Shown: positions 51,781 to 64,000, counted from the first letter of the stretch. The stretch is DNA of 64,000 nucleotides from Viscum album (GCA_963277665.1 OY728152.1:1184586357-1184650356), one strand, 5' to 3'. Program-made: numbers and translations. The notes: generated by a model not told the origin, from the letters alone.

Positions 51781-51846
51781 AACCAATCCAATAGAGCTCA
51801 AGTGTGTGAAGGGATTGCTAACTAGATTAAAAAATTCCTAAATCCT

Positions 51847-52050
51847 AGTAAAATAGTAAATACTATATTTCTTCTTAGAATCACCAATGGTTAATGTCAT
51901 TGGATACACTAATCCTCCTGAAGATAAATAATCATATTTTTTTGAGAGGATTGATAATATAACCAATTTAATTATATAAATTCTCATTATCTTCTTCAAG
52001 CTTTCCCATTGTTTGGGAATGGGTTTCCTTCTTTTTATTGCTTGATATGA
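51847..52050 (-). pseudogene. coding fragment 1 of the unidentified tract
   Basis: About 68 codons without a stop, from SYQAIKRRKPIPKQWESL through SKKYDYLSSGGLVYPMTL to KKKYSIYYFT. Mixed charge and hydrophobic spacing typical of a real protein. Family not recognised. No Met start; upstream codons (to about 52170) hold stops but may belong. Confidence 0.5.
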
Positions 52051-52319
52051 ATGGAAATAAATAGGTAAACTTGAGTAAAAATATAAAGATCATCAATAAT
52101 TGAATGAATCGTATTTTTATGTCCCTTTATTATGTAAATGTAGATTAGTAATTGGACTCTTTGATCAATGGTATTTGGTTGAATATGTTTTTTAGGTTCC
52201 ACAAGGGCTCATTACATGTAAATTATTATATTTTAAAAATCCCCATTTCATATATCTTCAAACTCGAATAATTTTATGTTCACTAAATTAAATATCACTC
52301 TCGAAATAAAAATTTAATT

Positions 52320-52640
52320 TTTCATAGAATTATATTCTATATATACCAAATCCAATTGTAGATATCAATAGTTTCTATATAAAACTAGTATAGAATCAAA
52401 CATATAGGTGTTTTTAATTCCACTATGTATTCACCTAAGGTGTATTCAATCCTTAGGCCTCAAACAATCTGGTTATGTATAACCAAATTCCTCAAATGCC
52501 CTTAATTTCCTAATTATAAACTACATCAGGGAAATTTTTTGGTGATAGAATGTTTGATTTGTCTTCTGGTTCACCCTCATACTTTTTATTCTTATCCTCG
52601 GCTATTCTCTTTTAGAAATGGTATCCTTAATTGATGTTGA
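52320..52640 (-). pseudogene. coding fragment 2 of the unidentified tract
   Basis: One frame with stops carries FIIRKLRAFEEFGYT, then IHSGIKNTYMFDSILVLYRN, then YLQLDLVYIEYNSMK. The four stops in the 52321-52520 part (TAA, TGA, TGA, TGA) are the kind made by C-to-T change at Gln, Arg or Trp codons. Upstream, 52602-52835 is open but less protein-like. Family unknown. Confidence 0.5.
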
Positions 52641-53187
52641 TGTCTCATATACTTTAAAAACTACAAAATATATTGGACATAGAAAAATCACACAAAACAT
52701 TGGCATCATTATTGTTTCTTGATTGGGATTCCTCATTTTTTTCAAAATAGTAAAAAAAAAGAAAAATATAAGATTCCCCAAAATACATTGGATATGATCC
52801 ATAAAAATAAATTCCCCATAATAAAAATATTTCACAAGAAAATTTAATGGTTTTTGTGAAATCTATTATCATTTTTAAATATTTCCTTAAAATTTATTAG
52901 CCCACATTTTTTCCAAAATTCACTATAATATTTAAAAATTGTAGTTAAATAAATTCTATAATCCAATAAATCAAAAATCATTCTTTTAATTTCATATTGG
53001 CATCCATAATCATGTTTATGAATACAAATTAAAAAATAGTTTATATATAACATTCCAGTAAGAATATTCTTATGTCTTCATCATTACATATATTCTAGAA
53101 AAAAGGATCACCCCTCAAATGAAATCAATATAAAGATATAGGGTTATGATAAACTTGATAATTAATTTAACAAATTGAAAAACATGT

Positions 53188-53393
53188 GCCTAAATAAAAT
53201 AATTTCACAACATAGAATGGTTATTCACCTTTATTGATTTATTGAATATCTATGGGAATGTGATCATTGTGTGGAATCAGTTCATGAATTTATGTTTTAG
53301 TGATATTTGGTAGCCTACTAATGGGTCTTCCACAAGATTTTAGGATTCATTTGTTACGGAAAATTGTATAATAAACTCCCACAAGAGTCGAAT
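53188..53393 (-). pseudogene. coding fragment 3 of the unidentified tract
   Basis: One frame reads DSTLVGVYYTIFRNK, stop, ILKSCGRPISRLPNITKT, stop, IHELIPHNDHIPIDIQ, with further stops before PFYVVKLFYLGTC. Protein-like wording on both sides of each stop in the same frame is strong evidence of a former gene. Confidence 0.5.
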
Positions 53394-53689
53394 CAATATT
53401 ACTAACCTAAGATATAAATAATTAATCTACATCAAGTATCTAGGTTATCCATTATTATAAAATGAAACCCATTTTGTTCCAATTAATAATATTCACAATT
53501 TATTCAATAATAATAAAATAGAAATAAATTCATTTTCCATAGTTGTTAAAATAATCTAGCGGAATCTATGGTTCATGAAGAATATGACATGTTTTGTGGT
53601 TATGCTCTAATTTTTTTGAGAGATATGATCCTATATATTATTTTAGTTTATAAAAAACAGAAATGTGAATTCAATATTCTATAGTCACA

Positions 53690-53810
53690 TTATCAATGGG
53701 GTAGTAAATTTTTTCTTCATCTCATCCAATTCATATTTACAATTATCATAAAAAATAGAATCATATTATTTAATATCATTCCAAAATTTGAACGTGAAAT
53801 ATTTCTAAAT
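53690..53810 (-). pseudogene. coding fragment 4 of the unidentified tract
   Basis: The frame includes KYFTFKFWNDIK, a stop, then YDSIFYDNCKYELDEMKKK and FTTPLIM. Not assigned. Confidence 0.35.
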
Positions 53811-54448
53811 TCATGGATGAATCATATGTCAAATCCTATATGTCCAAATAATGATATAATATGTATCTCACAAGCGGAATATGATAATTAAATGACCACT
53901 TAATTATTATATTTTTTAACCAAAATTAATTTTTGTTAAAATATATGTCTGAGCACTATTCTTTTCTCAACCATAATGTGAAAATTTTTATTTTTAAAAT
54001 AAATTCTATTATCTATAATTTTCCTCAAATAATTCTCAATATTCATTAATTGATGATAAAAATAGATTACATAAATATTAATTTCACTGATAAATTCCTA
54101 TAATAATTACTCAATATGATCATAGAAAATACCTACTATATACCCATGAAATATTCTAAGTGCATTTCATAATACAAAATCCATCCACGTGATTGAAAAA
54201 TTCCATAAATTACCAATAAATATTTTCATTCATGGTCGTATGTTGCAATTTATACTAGATAGAATCTAGAAAACCAACCAAATATTATTAATTTTTCATA
54301 CCCACTAAACATAATATGATTTTTTCTATGAAATTGAGGGGTAAGTGGTCTTTTTTGTGACCCGGTTCATATATATATATTCAACAGAAGACATAATTTT
54401 TTTGAATACTAATTGGAAATACATATTTAAAATTTTCCATAATTGTCA

Positions 54449-54691
54449 TTGCAATTTTATTTGGATGTACTTGGATGGGGATGAATCATTGGGAATTATA
54501 TACTCGGTAAATGATATCAGATGTGAAAATAATTTCAATCTCTATTTAACATAATCTATGCAGTTGGGGTTTGTGTCATACCATGGGATACCTACCATGT
54601 TAGATGTAGCTAATTTAGATATAAACTCTAGAAGATATATATTGGCACAATTTTATGAATTTCTTCGAGGACCAAATATATAAAATGGATT
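54449..54691 (-). pseudogene. coding fragment 5 of the unidentified tract
   Basis: One frame reads NPFYIFGPRRNS, stop, then LLEFISKLATSNMVGIPW, YDTNPNCIDYVK, stop, and LFSHLISFTEYIIPNDSS. Only two stops in about 80 codons. The plus-strand 69-codon frame at 54345-54554 is its shadow. Confidence 0.5.
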
Positions 54692-54871
54692 CATTTTTTC
54701 AAAAGTTCAACTATTTTTTTCTATTTTACTTTTGACTAGTTTATATATATTATCACTGTCAATTTTATCTACCTATATAGAATGTATGAATTTATTATAA
54801 AATGGGAGGAGACATAATTAGATATTTTTTAAATTATGTAATTAGGATATTGAATTAAAATTAACATATTC

Positions 54872-55008
54872 CTAATATTGAATTTTTTTAGTTAATGGAA
54901 TCATATCATTTTCCTTCTGTAAGTTTACATCATCCAATAAACCCGGTGGAAAAATATTGTTTCTATTTTCCAGTTTGATTCCCACAATTGTAGTCATAGA
55001 TTCTCCAA
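54872..55008 (-). pseudogene. coding fragment 6 of the unidentified tract
   Basis: About 43 unbroken codons, MTTIVGIKLENRNNIFPP then LLDDVNLQKENDMIPLTKK, ending at a TAG (54872-54874). Good amino-acid mix. Family unknown. Confidence 0.5.
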
Positions 55009-55119
55009 TTTTTAATAATTTAAATACTAGGTTTTACATGATGTTATCATTATCACCAAGATCAAATATCAAATAAAAATATGTTATCAAAAAATTTGTA
55101 AAAGCGATGGAAAATGACA

Positions 55120-55325
55120 CTAAATCATGTTACTTTTGGGATGTGGTTGTGTTATAAAAATTTTTACACTCTTACAAAGGATGATTATTTCATTACCATC
55201 AATAATATTTCTATATGTGATAACACTATTAAGTAATATATCATACATGGGAATAATTTTTTTGTATTCTAGTATAATGTTGTTGATATATATTTTATTA
55301 AATATCGATCTAATTTCTTTTTTTC
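55120..55325 (-). pseudogene. coding fragment 7 of the unidentified tract
   Basis: About 65 unbroken codons: EIRSIFNKIYINNIILEYKK, IIPMYDILLNSVITYRN, IIDGNEIIILCKSVKIF, then TQPHPKSNMI and a TAG at 55120. The opposite-strand 84-codon frame (55127-55381) is a shadow. Confidence 0.5.
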
Positions 55326-55410
55326 ATTCTCCTCTTCAAAACATTGGTGTCCAAGATAACATGGAAAATAATGTTCTATGAGTGTTTATTTTCTGTATTT
55401 TTTTCTTCTA

Positions 55411-55916
55411 TTATGGAATTCTTGTTTTCTCCTCTTTTAACCTTAATCTTATTTCACATATCTTATTTGATATATTATAGATGATTTTCATTATTAGACA
55501 TTTAATCCTAAGACATATCATTTGAGGAACATGCATATCGTTCCCCCATTGTGTTTTATTCCGGAACATACATTCGTTGGGATTATATATTATTTTCATG
55601 GATAATGTACTTGGATTCTTGTACAAAATGTCCATAGTAGTTCCAACATAATTTTTTAGCTTATCTACATTATTTTCCAGCTATCAACACTATTTTTCTT
55701 ATTGTATCTCAATTGATAGTGTGGTGGTTGACCAAATATATTAATTATTCTACTATAAGGGTAGTGATTAGAATGTTTGTTAGTAGTATGAATATTTATA
55801 GTTATTTTGGAATTGTTCTTAATGTAACTGGGGTTTTGGAGGGTATTTATTTTGAAAATGAGGTTTATCATGGTTATATAGTAATTGCCTCTAATGGAAA
55901 GTTTGTACATAACCAT
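55411..55916 (-). pseudogene. coding fragment 8 of the unidentified tract
   Basis: Two adjoining minus-strand frames, 55665-55916 and 55411-55635, cover this stretch. The left one reads MDILYKNPSTLSMKIIYNP, then ECMFRNKTQWGNDMHVPQ, and is lysine-rich towards its end. The right one includes IFGQPPHYQLRYNKK. They could be one protein with a frameshift near 55640-55670. Confidence 0.4.
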
Positions 55917-56269
55917 CCATCCTTTTTACTTTAGTACAGTAGTAAATATAATTATTTGGATAATTTCACAAACCAAAAACCTTGAGTGGTCCATATTTCT
56001 CATTAACATGATTCATAACCATTTGTCATAATATTGTTTTTGTTTCATCAACACAGTTTATATGTAATTATTATGTATCTAATATTTGTACCTCATTTAA
56101 TCTTCTTTTTCAGATACCTATAGTGATGAATTGATGTGAGTTCAATGAAATCAAATCAATTATTCATATAGATTCATCCAGAGATTTATCTATCCACTAT
56201 TCACTAGATAAGGCATCCAGATGGTTTTTTAATTGTCTTGTTGTCATTGAAATTCAAATATATGTTATT

Positions 56270-57074
56270 GATGCCCCTTTATTTCGTAATGGGTAGTGTT
56301 GGTGTAGATCTTCTTTTTATGATCTAAGAACTCAAATAGGGTCTAATTGGTTGATTATTACATGACATATAGAAATTTGTTTATTTCCACACACCATGAT
56401 AGGGGGAATAATATCTATATGAATCAAAATTTTGTGATAGTCATGGACATGGATTTCCCTGAGTTCTATGATATACTACCACATCATAGAACCATCCTAA
56501 ATTGAAAAAGTATATTCCTTTTTGTTCAAATTTAACATAGATTCTCCTATAAGATTGAATAATAATAAAAAATTGCTGAATTCATTAATATTTAATTTTG
56601 GATCTTCATGTTTTTGGACATGGAATTTAGGTAACTTAAGAATCTTGTAGAAATGTAATTCAAAATCAATCTTCGGGGTAATAATGGATAACAATTTTTT
56701 ATTGATAATTATAGTGAATTCTATTCAATAATAGTTTTTTGTTGGTTAATTTATATTATAGATAGATCAAATTACATACTGGATGTTTTACACAATTAAT
56801 ATAAATGTAATTATTCAATTTTATAGTGTATATTAATATTACTAAGATAGTATAATAGGGTAATATTTATTTCTGGATAAAAGGATAAAAATATTTCATT
56901 AGATATCATAGTCATAATTATATTCGACACACAATTACTTGAAAGTAATGATTCTATGTTTAATAATGAATTTATTATTGGGTGTTGAGAAAAATATTTA
57001 TTTTCCCCCAAATGGTGGAGTATCAGAAATAAATAAAGCACCTCAGTAGAAAATTTTTTTAAAATAGATTTCAA
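56270..57074 (-). pseudogene. coding fragment 9 of the unidentified tract
   Basis: Includes 56811-57074 (SNCVSNIIMTMISNEIFLS, then FYPEINITL), 56497-56694 (KLPKFHVQKHEDPKLNINEF) and, after stops, HDYHKILIHIDIIPPIMV and GNKQISICHVIINQLDP near 56340-56440. The three parts are in different frames or separated by stops. A movement-protein-like reading of the first part is possible but weak. Confidence 0.4.
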
Positions 57075-57732
57075 GAGTGAAAATTATAAATGAATGATCA
57101 TGACAGCTATTCATAAGAAGTGAAAAAAATTGGTTTTTAAATATTTATTTGGGAAATGTTATTTGGATGAGTTATGGAATCTGATTTTTTATGTTACCAA
57201 TTTTATTTTAAAAGAATTCATTCTTCATTATAAACTGATTCATTGAATGTAATAATAATTGTTTCTCCATTTTCACCCTTGATTATTGTTAATAGAAAAT
57301 GAATTTCAGTCATACTATTTCCTTCACAAAACCATAATCCTTTTGATGAGTGTTAGTGAAAATGGGTAAATTTCTAATTACATAGCCAATACCAAATCAG
57401 GTATTCATTATTAAAAGTGTCCAAATGTGAGAATATTTATTCTTCGTGTGTTTAATAGTGAAAAACTATTTATCCATTTGACCATAAATCGACCAATCAA
57501 TGAGGTTTATATATAAGAAGAGGGAGATTAAATTTAATCAGGAAGGATGAATAAAAATTATAATTTGAAATAAAAACACAAAAATATTTGATTTTAATTT
57601 TAAAATCCAAAATTAACAAAATTTTTAAAAAAAATATAGGGATGAATGAATTTGATGAAAACCAAGACTCAAGATTCATAAATCATCCCATGCCCTACAT
57701 CCTACAACATTTGATTCTACCAATCCCTTAAA

Positions 57733-58930
57733 TGGAGGATCATTGAACAAGAACAAGTTTAAAAAAAAAAATTTAATATAATATATTGAAGGATTAGGTG
57801 GATTGCTAGAGTGTGTAAGAAGAGGAGATTTTTCCTATTCCTTCTCTTTTCTCTGGATGTTTATTCTGCATAATTATTTCTCATATGAACAATATTTTGT
57901 GTCAACTCTTTATAACCAACTTATTCCTTTGGTGTTGCTCTATATTTTTCAAAAAAATCAAGGACCTTGTAATCATATTCTATCTCTATGTTATTTTCAT
58001 GATTAGGGGAGATTTAATTGGTTGTTTTGAAAAATCAAATTAAAGAATCCCCCCAGATGAGGATATTTCTCGTAGGAGCTAGATGATCTAATGTAGTTAT
58101 TTTTTCAGTATTGTTTATATGTTTCATGGACAAAAATTATGTGTATGGTGTAAATGGAATTTGGTAGTGTCTCCACATGGTTCTTTCATGGAGACTGTGA
58201 GACATGGATGATCTCTTTGGTTTAGAGGAGCTTTAAAAGGGCCAATAATCTCAAACTGATTATCGGTCCATTGTAGCAGAATTAATGATTCTCCTTTTTT
58301 TGAGGGGATTATTTTTACTTCAATCTAGGAATCCTAGATGTGAAATCTGGTTCCCAGTTTATTCCATGGTGGTATAATGATTAGGTTGGGGAAATTGGTT
58401 GTTATGTCTATGGTGGAGGGATCCTCTTCATAAAATCAAGCCATCAATGTGGTTTGTAGGTGCCCAAAAGTAATTTATACCATTTTTATTAATAGGAAAA
58501 GGGGTAATGAAATTTCTAAATGGGGATTACATGGTGAAATGGTTCATGGTATAATTTTAATTAAAATTATTAGTTCCCAAAAAATAGTTGTACCACATTT
58601 GGGGAGCAGGTGGGTTTTCTCTCCTTAATAATTATTGACATGGAACAAATCCAAAAGAAAGAATCATCTAAGTAAGGATCATAAAACACTTTAACTAATT
58701 AATGTTGGTCATTCAACTCACACATAGCCCACACCGGCTTTGGAATACCATTGCATCCACCGACCACACACCCCACATTCATAATCCTTGATGATTCTCA
58801 TATAATCTTCGACTGGCAGGCTCTCCCTATGTCACCACATGGTCCATAATCCCATTTTTACTAGTTAGGAGGCGTTTTGGGACCTTGATAAATAGGGATA
58901 GCCAACTGGCCTAATTTTACAAAAAAAATA
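57733..58930. repeat. dispersed repeat copy 2, holding a coding fragment
   Basis: The left edge (57733-57830) and the GC-rich right edge (58700-58920, with CACCGACCACACACCCC and CAGGCTCTCCCTATG) match the two ends of the copy at 37030-37590. The middle, absent from copy 1, contains the minus-strand coding fragment at 58124-58436. Either copy 1 lost its middle or copy 2 gained it. Confidence 0.4.
58124..58436 (-). pseudogene. coding fragment 10 of the unidentified tract
   Basis: One frame reads EEDPSTIDITTNFPNLIII, then PPWNKLGTRFHI, two close stops, IEVKIIPSKKGESLILLQW, TDNQFEIIGPFKAPLNQ, then KFHLHHTHNF and a final TGA at 58124. About 60 codons are open after the second stop. Clearly once coding; family unknown. 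This is the upstream (5') end of the tract as I see it. Confidence 0.55.
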
Positions 58931-60631
58931 ATCATTAACAATTAATTTCACGAGATTAAAATGAAATAGATAAACCATTATAAACCCATTTTAAAGTAAT
59001 TGTAATTAAATATTATTAAATTCTCACATATGATACAAATAATTTAATATGTGTCAATTTCCATAATAGAACATTAAAAATAATTTATATAATTAATCAA
59101 TTTATGAATGAAAACCAACTATGTGGGGTTATACTATAGTGTAAAATGAATTAATCCCCTATAAGGTAATATAATTTAGATTCATTTTGGACATGGTCAT
59201 CTATAAAAATACGAAAAATATCATTATCAATAGTTTTGATTAGTCCAAAATAGTATCATCTCTGACACATGGTTTTAGGTTTTTTTGTAACATATTTATT
59301 GAAATAATTCTAACATAGATTTATTTTGGTCTCTTTAATTTTACATGAGTATTGAATATGTTGAGTTAATTTAATTACATCATCATTTCCCTATTTGGAA
59401 GACCATATTATTGTAACGCAGTACTCATAATGGGAAAAAATATTTTTTCACAATTTAAATTAATTTGAGGAAAATTTATGTTAATATTACATTTATATAC
59501 TATAACGTATTATAATACATTGAAGTAAAATATGTCTTCTATTTTTTTATTATTTCACTTAATAAAAAAATCATTCCTCTATTATATGGAACTTCGGATT
59601 CATGTTCATTGTTTTTTGTTTATTTCAATATCTTAACTCTTAAAATTTCCCATATATTTAATCATTCCATTATAAAATGCTTATAAAATGATTATCATCT
59701 TTATCCATAAAAAATATATGTGGTCCTCAAATTTATATTTTAAATCAATATTTTCATAAATCCGTTGTAAACATAATCATGATGTAATATTTTCTATATA
59801 AAGATAGTAAAAATGTTTACAAATATTATAAATTATTTTTACTCATCAAACTAATCAATGAATGAATATTTTCCTTTATATAATAAATAAAAAATAATTA
59901 TTGAAAAAGTATTCAGATCGGTAAATTTAAAATAGCCAATAAATTATAGTCTATGAAAAAAAATTAATTCCCCAATATATCACATCCAATCGCATAAAAT
60001 GTATATAAATAATTCCTTATTTTTAACATTATTCCCTGATTTTTCAAAAACTCCACCCAACATATTTGTAAATTTTCAATTGAATATTATTTTTTAAGAA
60101 ATTGGTAATTTAGATATCTAGTTGGAAAATTGAATGTGTTTAAATGTTAATATGAAAGTAAAAAATAATTTAAACCTATAATGGTGGAAAATATTATTTT
60201 AAATTACCTTATTTTTTCAGAAAATTAGATTTTTCATTTTTTACAAATTATAAACAATTTCAATGTTATTATTTATTTTTGATTATAATTTTTTTTATTA
60301 AAGTAAATAAAATATTTTAATAGAAATTTATCTATAAAAATATGTATATTGATGATGAATAATTAATTTTAACCAGCTGTTTTTTAATTTATACAATTCT
60401 AAAAAATATTATATTTCATCAATTTTATAAGCATTCTATATTTTTAAATTAATTTTTTTAGAAAAAAATTAATTATGAATATAAAATAATGAGTAAATAC
60501 ATTAAGAAATTAATTTATAACCATTTAATTTATTAATTACAAGAAATTGGATTATGGAAGCATAAATTTTTTAATTTTATTTTAAATTAATATTTATTAT
60601 TTTATAATAAAAATATTTTTTATAGAAATTT

Positions 60632-60666
<35 letters not shown>

Positions 60667-62230
60667 GAATATGTGGATTAGTAATTAGAAATTATAATTC
60701 TAAAATTATGCATATCGGTTAATTTAATTTTTATACATTAAAATATATTTTCAGATTAAATTATAAATTACGACATTTGGGGTAAAATGAAAAAAATGAG
60801 ATAATATAAATTGTAGAGTAAAAAATAATATAATTTACTATCTCTAAAAGTGTCAATGTGGAAATTTTTTGAAAAAATTTTTATAATTTATATTAATATC
60901 CAACATTCATGTAAAATAGTACTACATTGAGAAACATATTACATAAAAAACCTATATTTTCATAAATTTGACTCAAAATCATATAAACAAAGATCCCACT
61001 TTAACCCCTCCATAACCATTAATAATATTCTATTATATCTTTAATACTTTACAATACAAACTGTCCCAAATACATATTTAATGTTTTAATGATTTTGGCT
61101 CCCTGAGGGAATCTAAAAACATTCATTCTAAAGGAGAACTTGACATGGAGTGATGTCAATAAGTAAGTATTGATGTAGACCACAACTTTTTCTAAATAAA
61201 CATTTAATATAAAATCATAATATAATATATAATCTTTTTTATTAATATTATATTAATGATTCTAGTGTTTTTATAAATTAATTCTAATGTTATATGTCCA
61301 TTTAATCTTTTTTATTCTATAATTAATCGTGTTCTTGAACTAATTAGTCCAATATCATTCATGAGTAATTATAAAAAGCATTCACCATATCCACCCTGAA
61401 TATGAATGCATTTTGAATTTAAAATAACATAAAATATAAATCGGTATAAAAAAATTGAGAATATGCATCTATTATGGTGAAATAAAAATGTAATATTACT
61501 ATAAAAAAACTAATCATTATAACTCAATCACAAGAAAAATGTTTACCATTTATTCGATTTGGAAAATTCATACCAATTGAATATATAAACTAAATATGTG
61601 ACCACTGAAATCTTTAGAATGAAATTATTTTAATAGCTTTTATAGTTTTGAAATCAGGAACCTAGTAGCAATGAATGTGGTATGGAATCTCCCATGTGAA
61701 TCATATATAAAATAATATATATAACAATCATATGTTAAAGGAAACCATTTAAAAAAAATATTGTTACATTAATGATTATAAATTATAAAATAATTTGGTA
61801 ATATATTTGAATGATGTTTTTAAAATAATGAATATGATTTTTTTAAATTTTACATAAAGGATATTGAAGCACTGTCAGGGATGTCGATAAAAATGGATAT
61901 AAGTTTTATTTTTAGTATATGTTCGAATTCTTGTATTTTATGGTAGGTCTAGAAAGAATTGTAGTTGAACGTATTAGGTGTTTGTAAAGTCGTTGTCCCT
62001 TATAAGAGTCCTAGAGTGAGTGCAGAGGGGATCACCTTCTAATAAATTTAATTAGGTGTAATTCATGTTGTTTAAATAATATACATCATGTAAGAGTGGT
62101 TTAAGACTTTTGTATAACCGTTTCATGATGTTTTATTATTCAAAAATTAATAATTAATTGTGAAAAGTTTTTTTGGATATATCTAAAATAATAAATTTAC
62201 ATCATTTGTATTGGATAAAAATGTTGTTAA
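58931..62230. other. AT-rich sequence without genes
   Basis: Nothing recognisable except the (TA)n run at about 60636-60663. A GC-richer patch at 61860-62060 contains no frame or repeat that I can name. Confidence 0.55.
60636..60663. repeat. (AT)n microsatellite, about 14 units
   Basis: Uninterrupted alternating A and T. A simple repeat. Confidence 0.9.
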
Positions 62231-62239
62231 TTTCATGTA

Positions 62240-63790
62240 CAACATGGCATATAAATAGTTGGGTCCTTTTTTTCTCAATACCTACGACCTTTCTCTGATT
62301 CCATGAAATCCAGAATCCCTCACTCTAACATTATGGAACTCATAAACCATGAATTAATCCTTCGATTACTATCTTTTATATGTCATGATCGAAGGTATAT
62401 TTTACCAATTTTCTCTTTGTACTTCAAAGGGAACCCTCACATATCTTTTTCCCATATGATTTCAGTTGATAACGATATTTTTAATGATTTTCACATGGTT
62501 TATTGTTTTTGTTTTTCTATTATGGTGTCCTACAATATGTGAATATTATCACGATTAATGTTGTAGGAATGCTCAACATTAGTACATTCTCATTAGATTA
62601 ATTTTGTTGCCCTTGATTTAGGGGATTTATATAATTTCATTATATTATATAAAATCAAAAATTTTCTATGACTTATCTAATTATATGGAAATGAAATTTC
62701 CCTAAAAAATAATTTAGCTAAAAAAATGATATTGGATATTGACCACATTTTGATGTGATTTATACCTTTTAAACAAGATACCTCTTGAATTTATAGATAG
62801 TTCTACATCTATTGTATTTTTTATATAATGTTCATATTCATGGTGTTGAATTATCAAATTTGTAAAGAATGTATATCCATAATTAAGTGATATTTCTTTT
62901 GATTAAAAAATTATTGAAGAGGAATTTTGGTAATCTAGTGTTTGTTGTAATTTTATGTTGAAAAAAATGATTAAATTATGCATGTTTAATTTAAATTTCC
63001 ACTGGATATGATGATAAAATTTTTTAATGAACGTAATTCATGGTAATAGATATTAATAATACTAAATAAAATGAATTTTATTTGATAATGTTGATGGTCA
63101 TAATTTTATGAAACTTGTTTAAGTGCTAGAGGTAATGTTTAATATTATGACAGATTTATATAGCTTGATGGATAAGAAATTTCATAGTTTGAATATACGA
63201 TAATGAATCAGTTAACTCATTCAGGAATAATAACTAGTTTTATGATAAAGATAAATTCTAGAGAATGTGTTTCCTTTTTTTAGAGAATAAACCATGCCTA
63301 GTTTTAGAGTCATGACAGATGAATCAATTAATGGGTGAAGAAAATGTATTGATGGAAGAGATTCCCTATTTATTATTTTTGTTGGTTTCATATAGATTTT
63401 AATGTGATATGGATATGATAACTATGATATTTGTTGGGGGTACCTGATGAGATTTATTCTTCAGATGACAGAGCATTTGATGACTATGAATTAGATGGAT
63501 GATGTGATATGTGGGTAGAGAGGCCTAGATGATGTTTTGTAAGAAGGCACATTTAATGGGTAGTTATGTTCAGGTATACATTAGCATGTCTGGGATGACA
63601 CGTGAGTAGATGTAATGAGTTAAATCTTGAATTAACCATTCATGTTATGCAATAAAATGTGATTCATGCTGGTGAATTTCATTAATTGAAAGTGGTCAGG
63701 TTGCATTATTTTTAATTTGTATTATATTCTCCACTACTTGAGGTAGCTGGATGTTCTGGGTTTCATATTTCCTCAGGATCATAAATTATG
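62240..63790 (+). repeat. possible old LTR of another gypsy element
   Basis: CATATAAATAG at 62249-62259 is followed by a pyrimidine-rich leader and AATCCCTCACTCTAAC (62311-62326), like ATTCCCTCACTACAACC after the TATA box of element B. The stretch 63735-63775 (ACTTGAGGTAGCTGGATGTT ... TTTCCTCAGG) has the layout of the LTR tail at 41830-41875. No LTR ends, PBS or second copy found. The ~189-bp motif is not seen here. Confidence 0.3.
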
Positions 63791-64000
63791 ATTATTTTGG
63801 TAACATACATAGTTTATTGAATGAATTTAAAATATAATATATAATTCTGCACCTTTGGTGATAGTTTTTGATGTAATGGTAATGATAAAAATATTTGATT
63901 CTTGATGACAATTATTTTTTTGGATTTTATTGGGAGTTAATGGATTTTACATTGAAGATTTATTTAATATAATGTGGAATAATTGCAAAGTAAAATGGTT
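63791..64000. other. AT-rich window end
   Basis: No features seen. Confidence 0.6.

Larger units (their letters stand above)
51780..58560 (-). pseudogene. unidentified degenerate coding tract (umbrella entry)
   Basis: A chain of minus-strand stretches in which one frame has protein-like composition for 30-70 codons, broken by scattered stops (many TGA and TAA/TAG at plausible Trp, Arg or Gln positions) and frame changes. It runs right to left from 58.5 to 51.85 kb. The fragments listed below are the clearest. I found no RT catalytic box, protease site, zinc knuckle, DDE triad or other family signature by eye, so I do not name it. Possibilities: a large polyprotein of an endogenous pararetrovirus-like element, a DNA transposon, or a dead host gene family. 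The ~7-kb span would suit any of these. Confidence 0.5.

Noticed and set aside
55713..55934. 73-codon plus-strand frame
   Set aside because: Antisense shadow of the minus-strand coding tract at 55665-55916.
61918..61932. GTTCGAATTC resembling a tRNA B box
   Set aside because: No A box or cloverleaf around it; the match is to a few bases only.
62359..62395. CCTTCGAT ... ATCGAAGG perfect 8-bp inverted repeat with 21-base spacer
   Set aside because: Could form a hairpin, but such pairs are expected by chance at this length and nothing nearby supports a function.
1..64000. CRISPR arrays, bacterial operons, replication origins
   Set aside because: No regularly spaced short direct repeats with unique spacers, no prokaryotic gene organisation; the content is plant retrotransposons.

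Overview
The window is nuclear DNA of a flowering plant. The evidence is plant-type LTR retrotransposons: two Ty3/gypsy chromoviruses of the Tekay/Del kind, primed by initiator Met-tRNA and with a C-terminal chromodomain, and one Ty1/copia element. Between them lie tens of kilobases of very AT-rich, gene-poor sequence. I found no intact host gene, tRNA, rRNA or CRISPR array. The species cannot be told from the sequence. The setting looks like old heterochromatin or large-genome intergenic DNA in which elements decay by point mutation, mostly to AT.

Layout: 1-10729 is an old, heavily mutated Tekay-like element A on the + strand. Its 5' LTR is cut by the window edge, its internal region is 2225-7155 and its 3' LTR is 7156-10729. 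It sits inside an older minus-strand copia element, whose coding remnant runs from 10730 (RNase H) to about 15550 (gag); the rest of the copia must lie left of the window. An 18-bp minisatellite lies at 16883-17062. From 17.1 to 38.2 kb the DNA is AT-rich, with scattered relics: copies of a ~189-bp repeat also found inside the Tekay LTRs (19.5 kb, minus strand), two GC-richer blocks (24.2-26.1 and 27.2-27.8 kb), an ancient related LTR (about 28.95-31.8 kb) and a dispersed repeat (37.03-37.59 kb).

Element B (38194-50717, + strand) is a younger, nearly complete member of the same family. It has a 3923-bp 5' LTR, PBS, gag, protease, RT, RNase H, integrase, chromodomain, PPT and a 3' LTR that has lost its last 331 bp. 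Its pol is one reading frame broken only by stop codons, so it is dead but very readable. The two LTRs differ visibly (about 10% in the first 110 bases by eye), so insertion was not recent.

From about 51.8 to 58.6 kb the minus strand carries a chain of degenerate protein-coding stretches (tens of codons of normal protein composition broken by stops) that I could not assign to a family. This is the least explained part of the window. The right end (62.2-63.8 kb) has promoter-like and LTR-tail-like features of yet another old LTR. How the parts relate: gag and pol in A, B and the copia are parts of copy-and-paste retroelements, each now defective; the LTRs hold their promoters.
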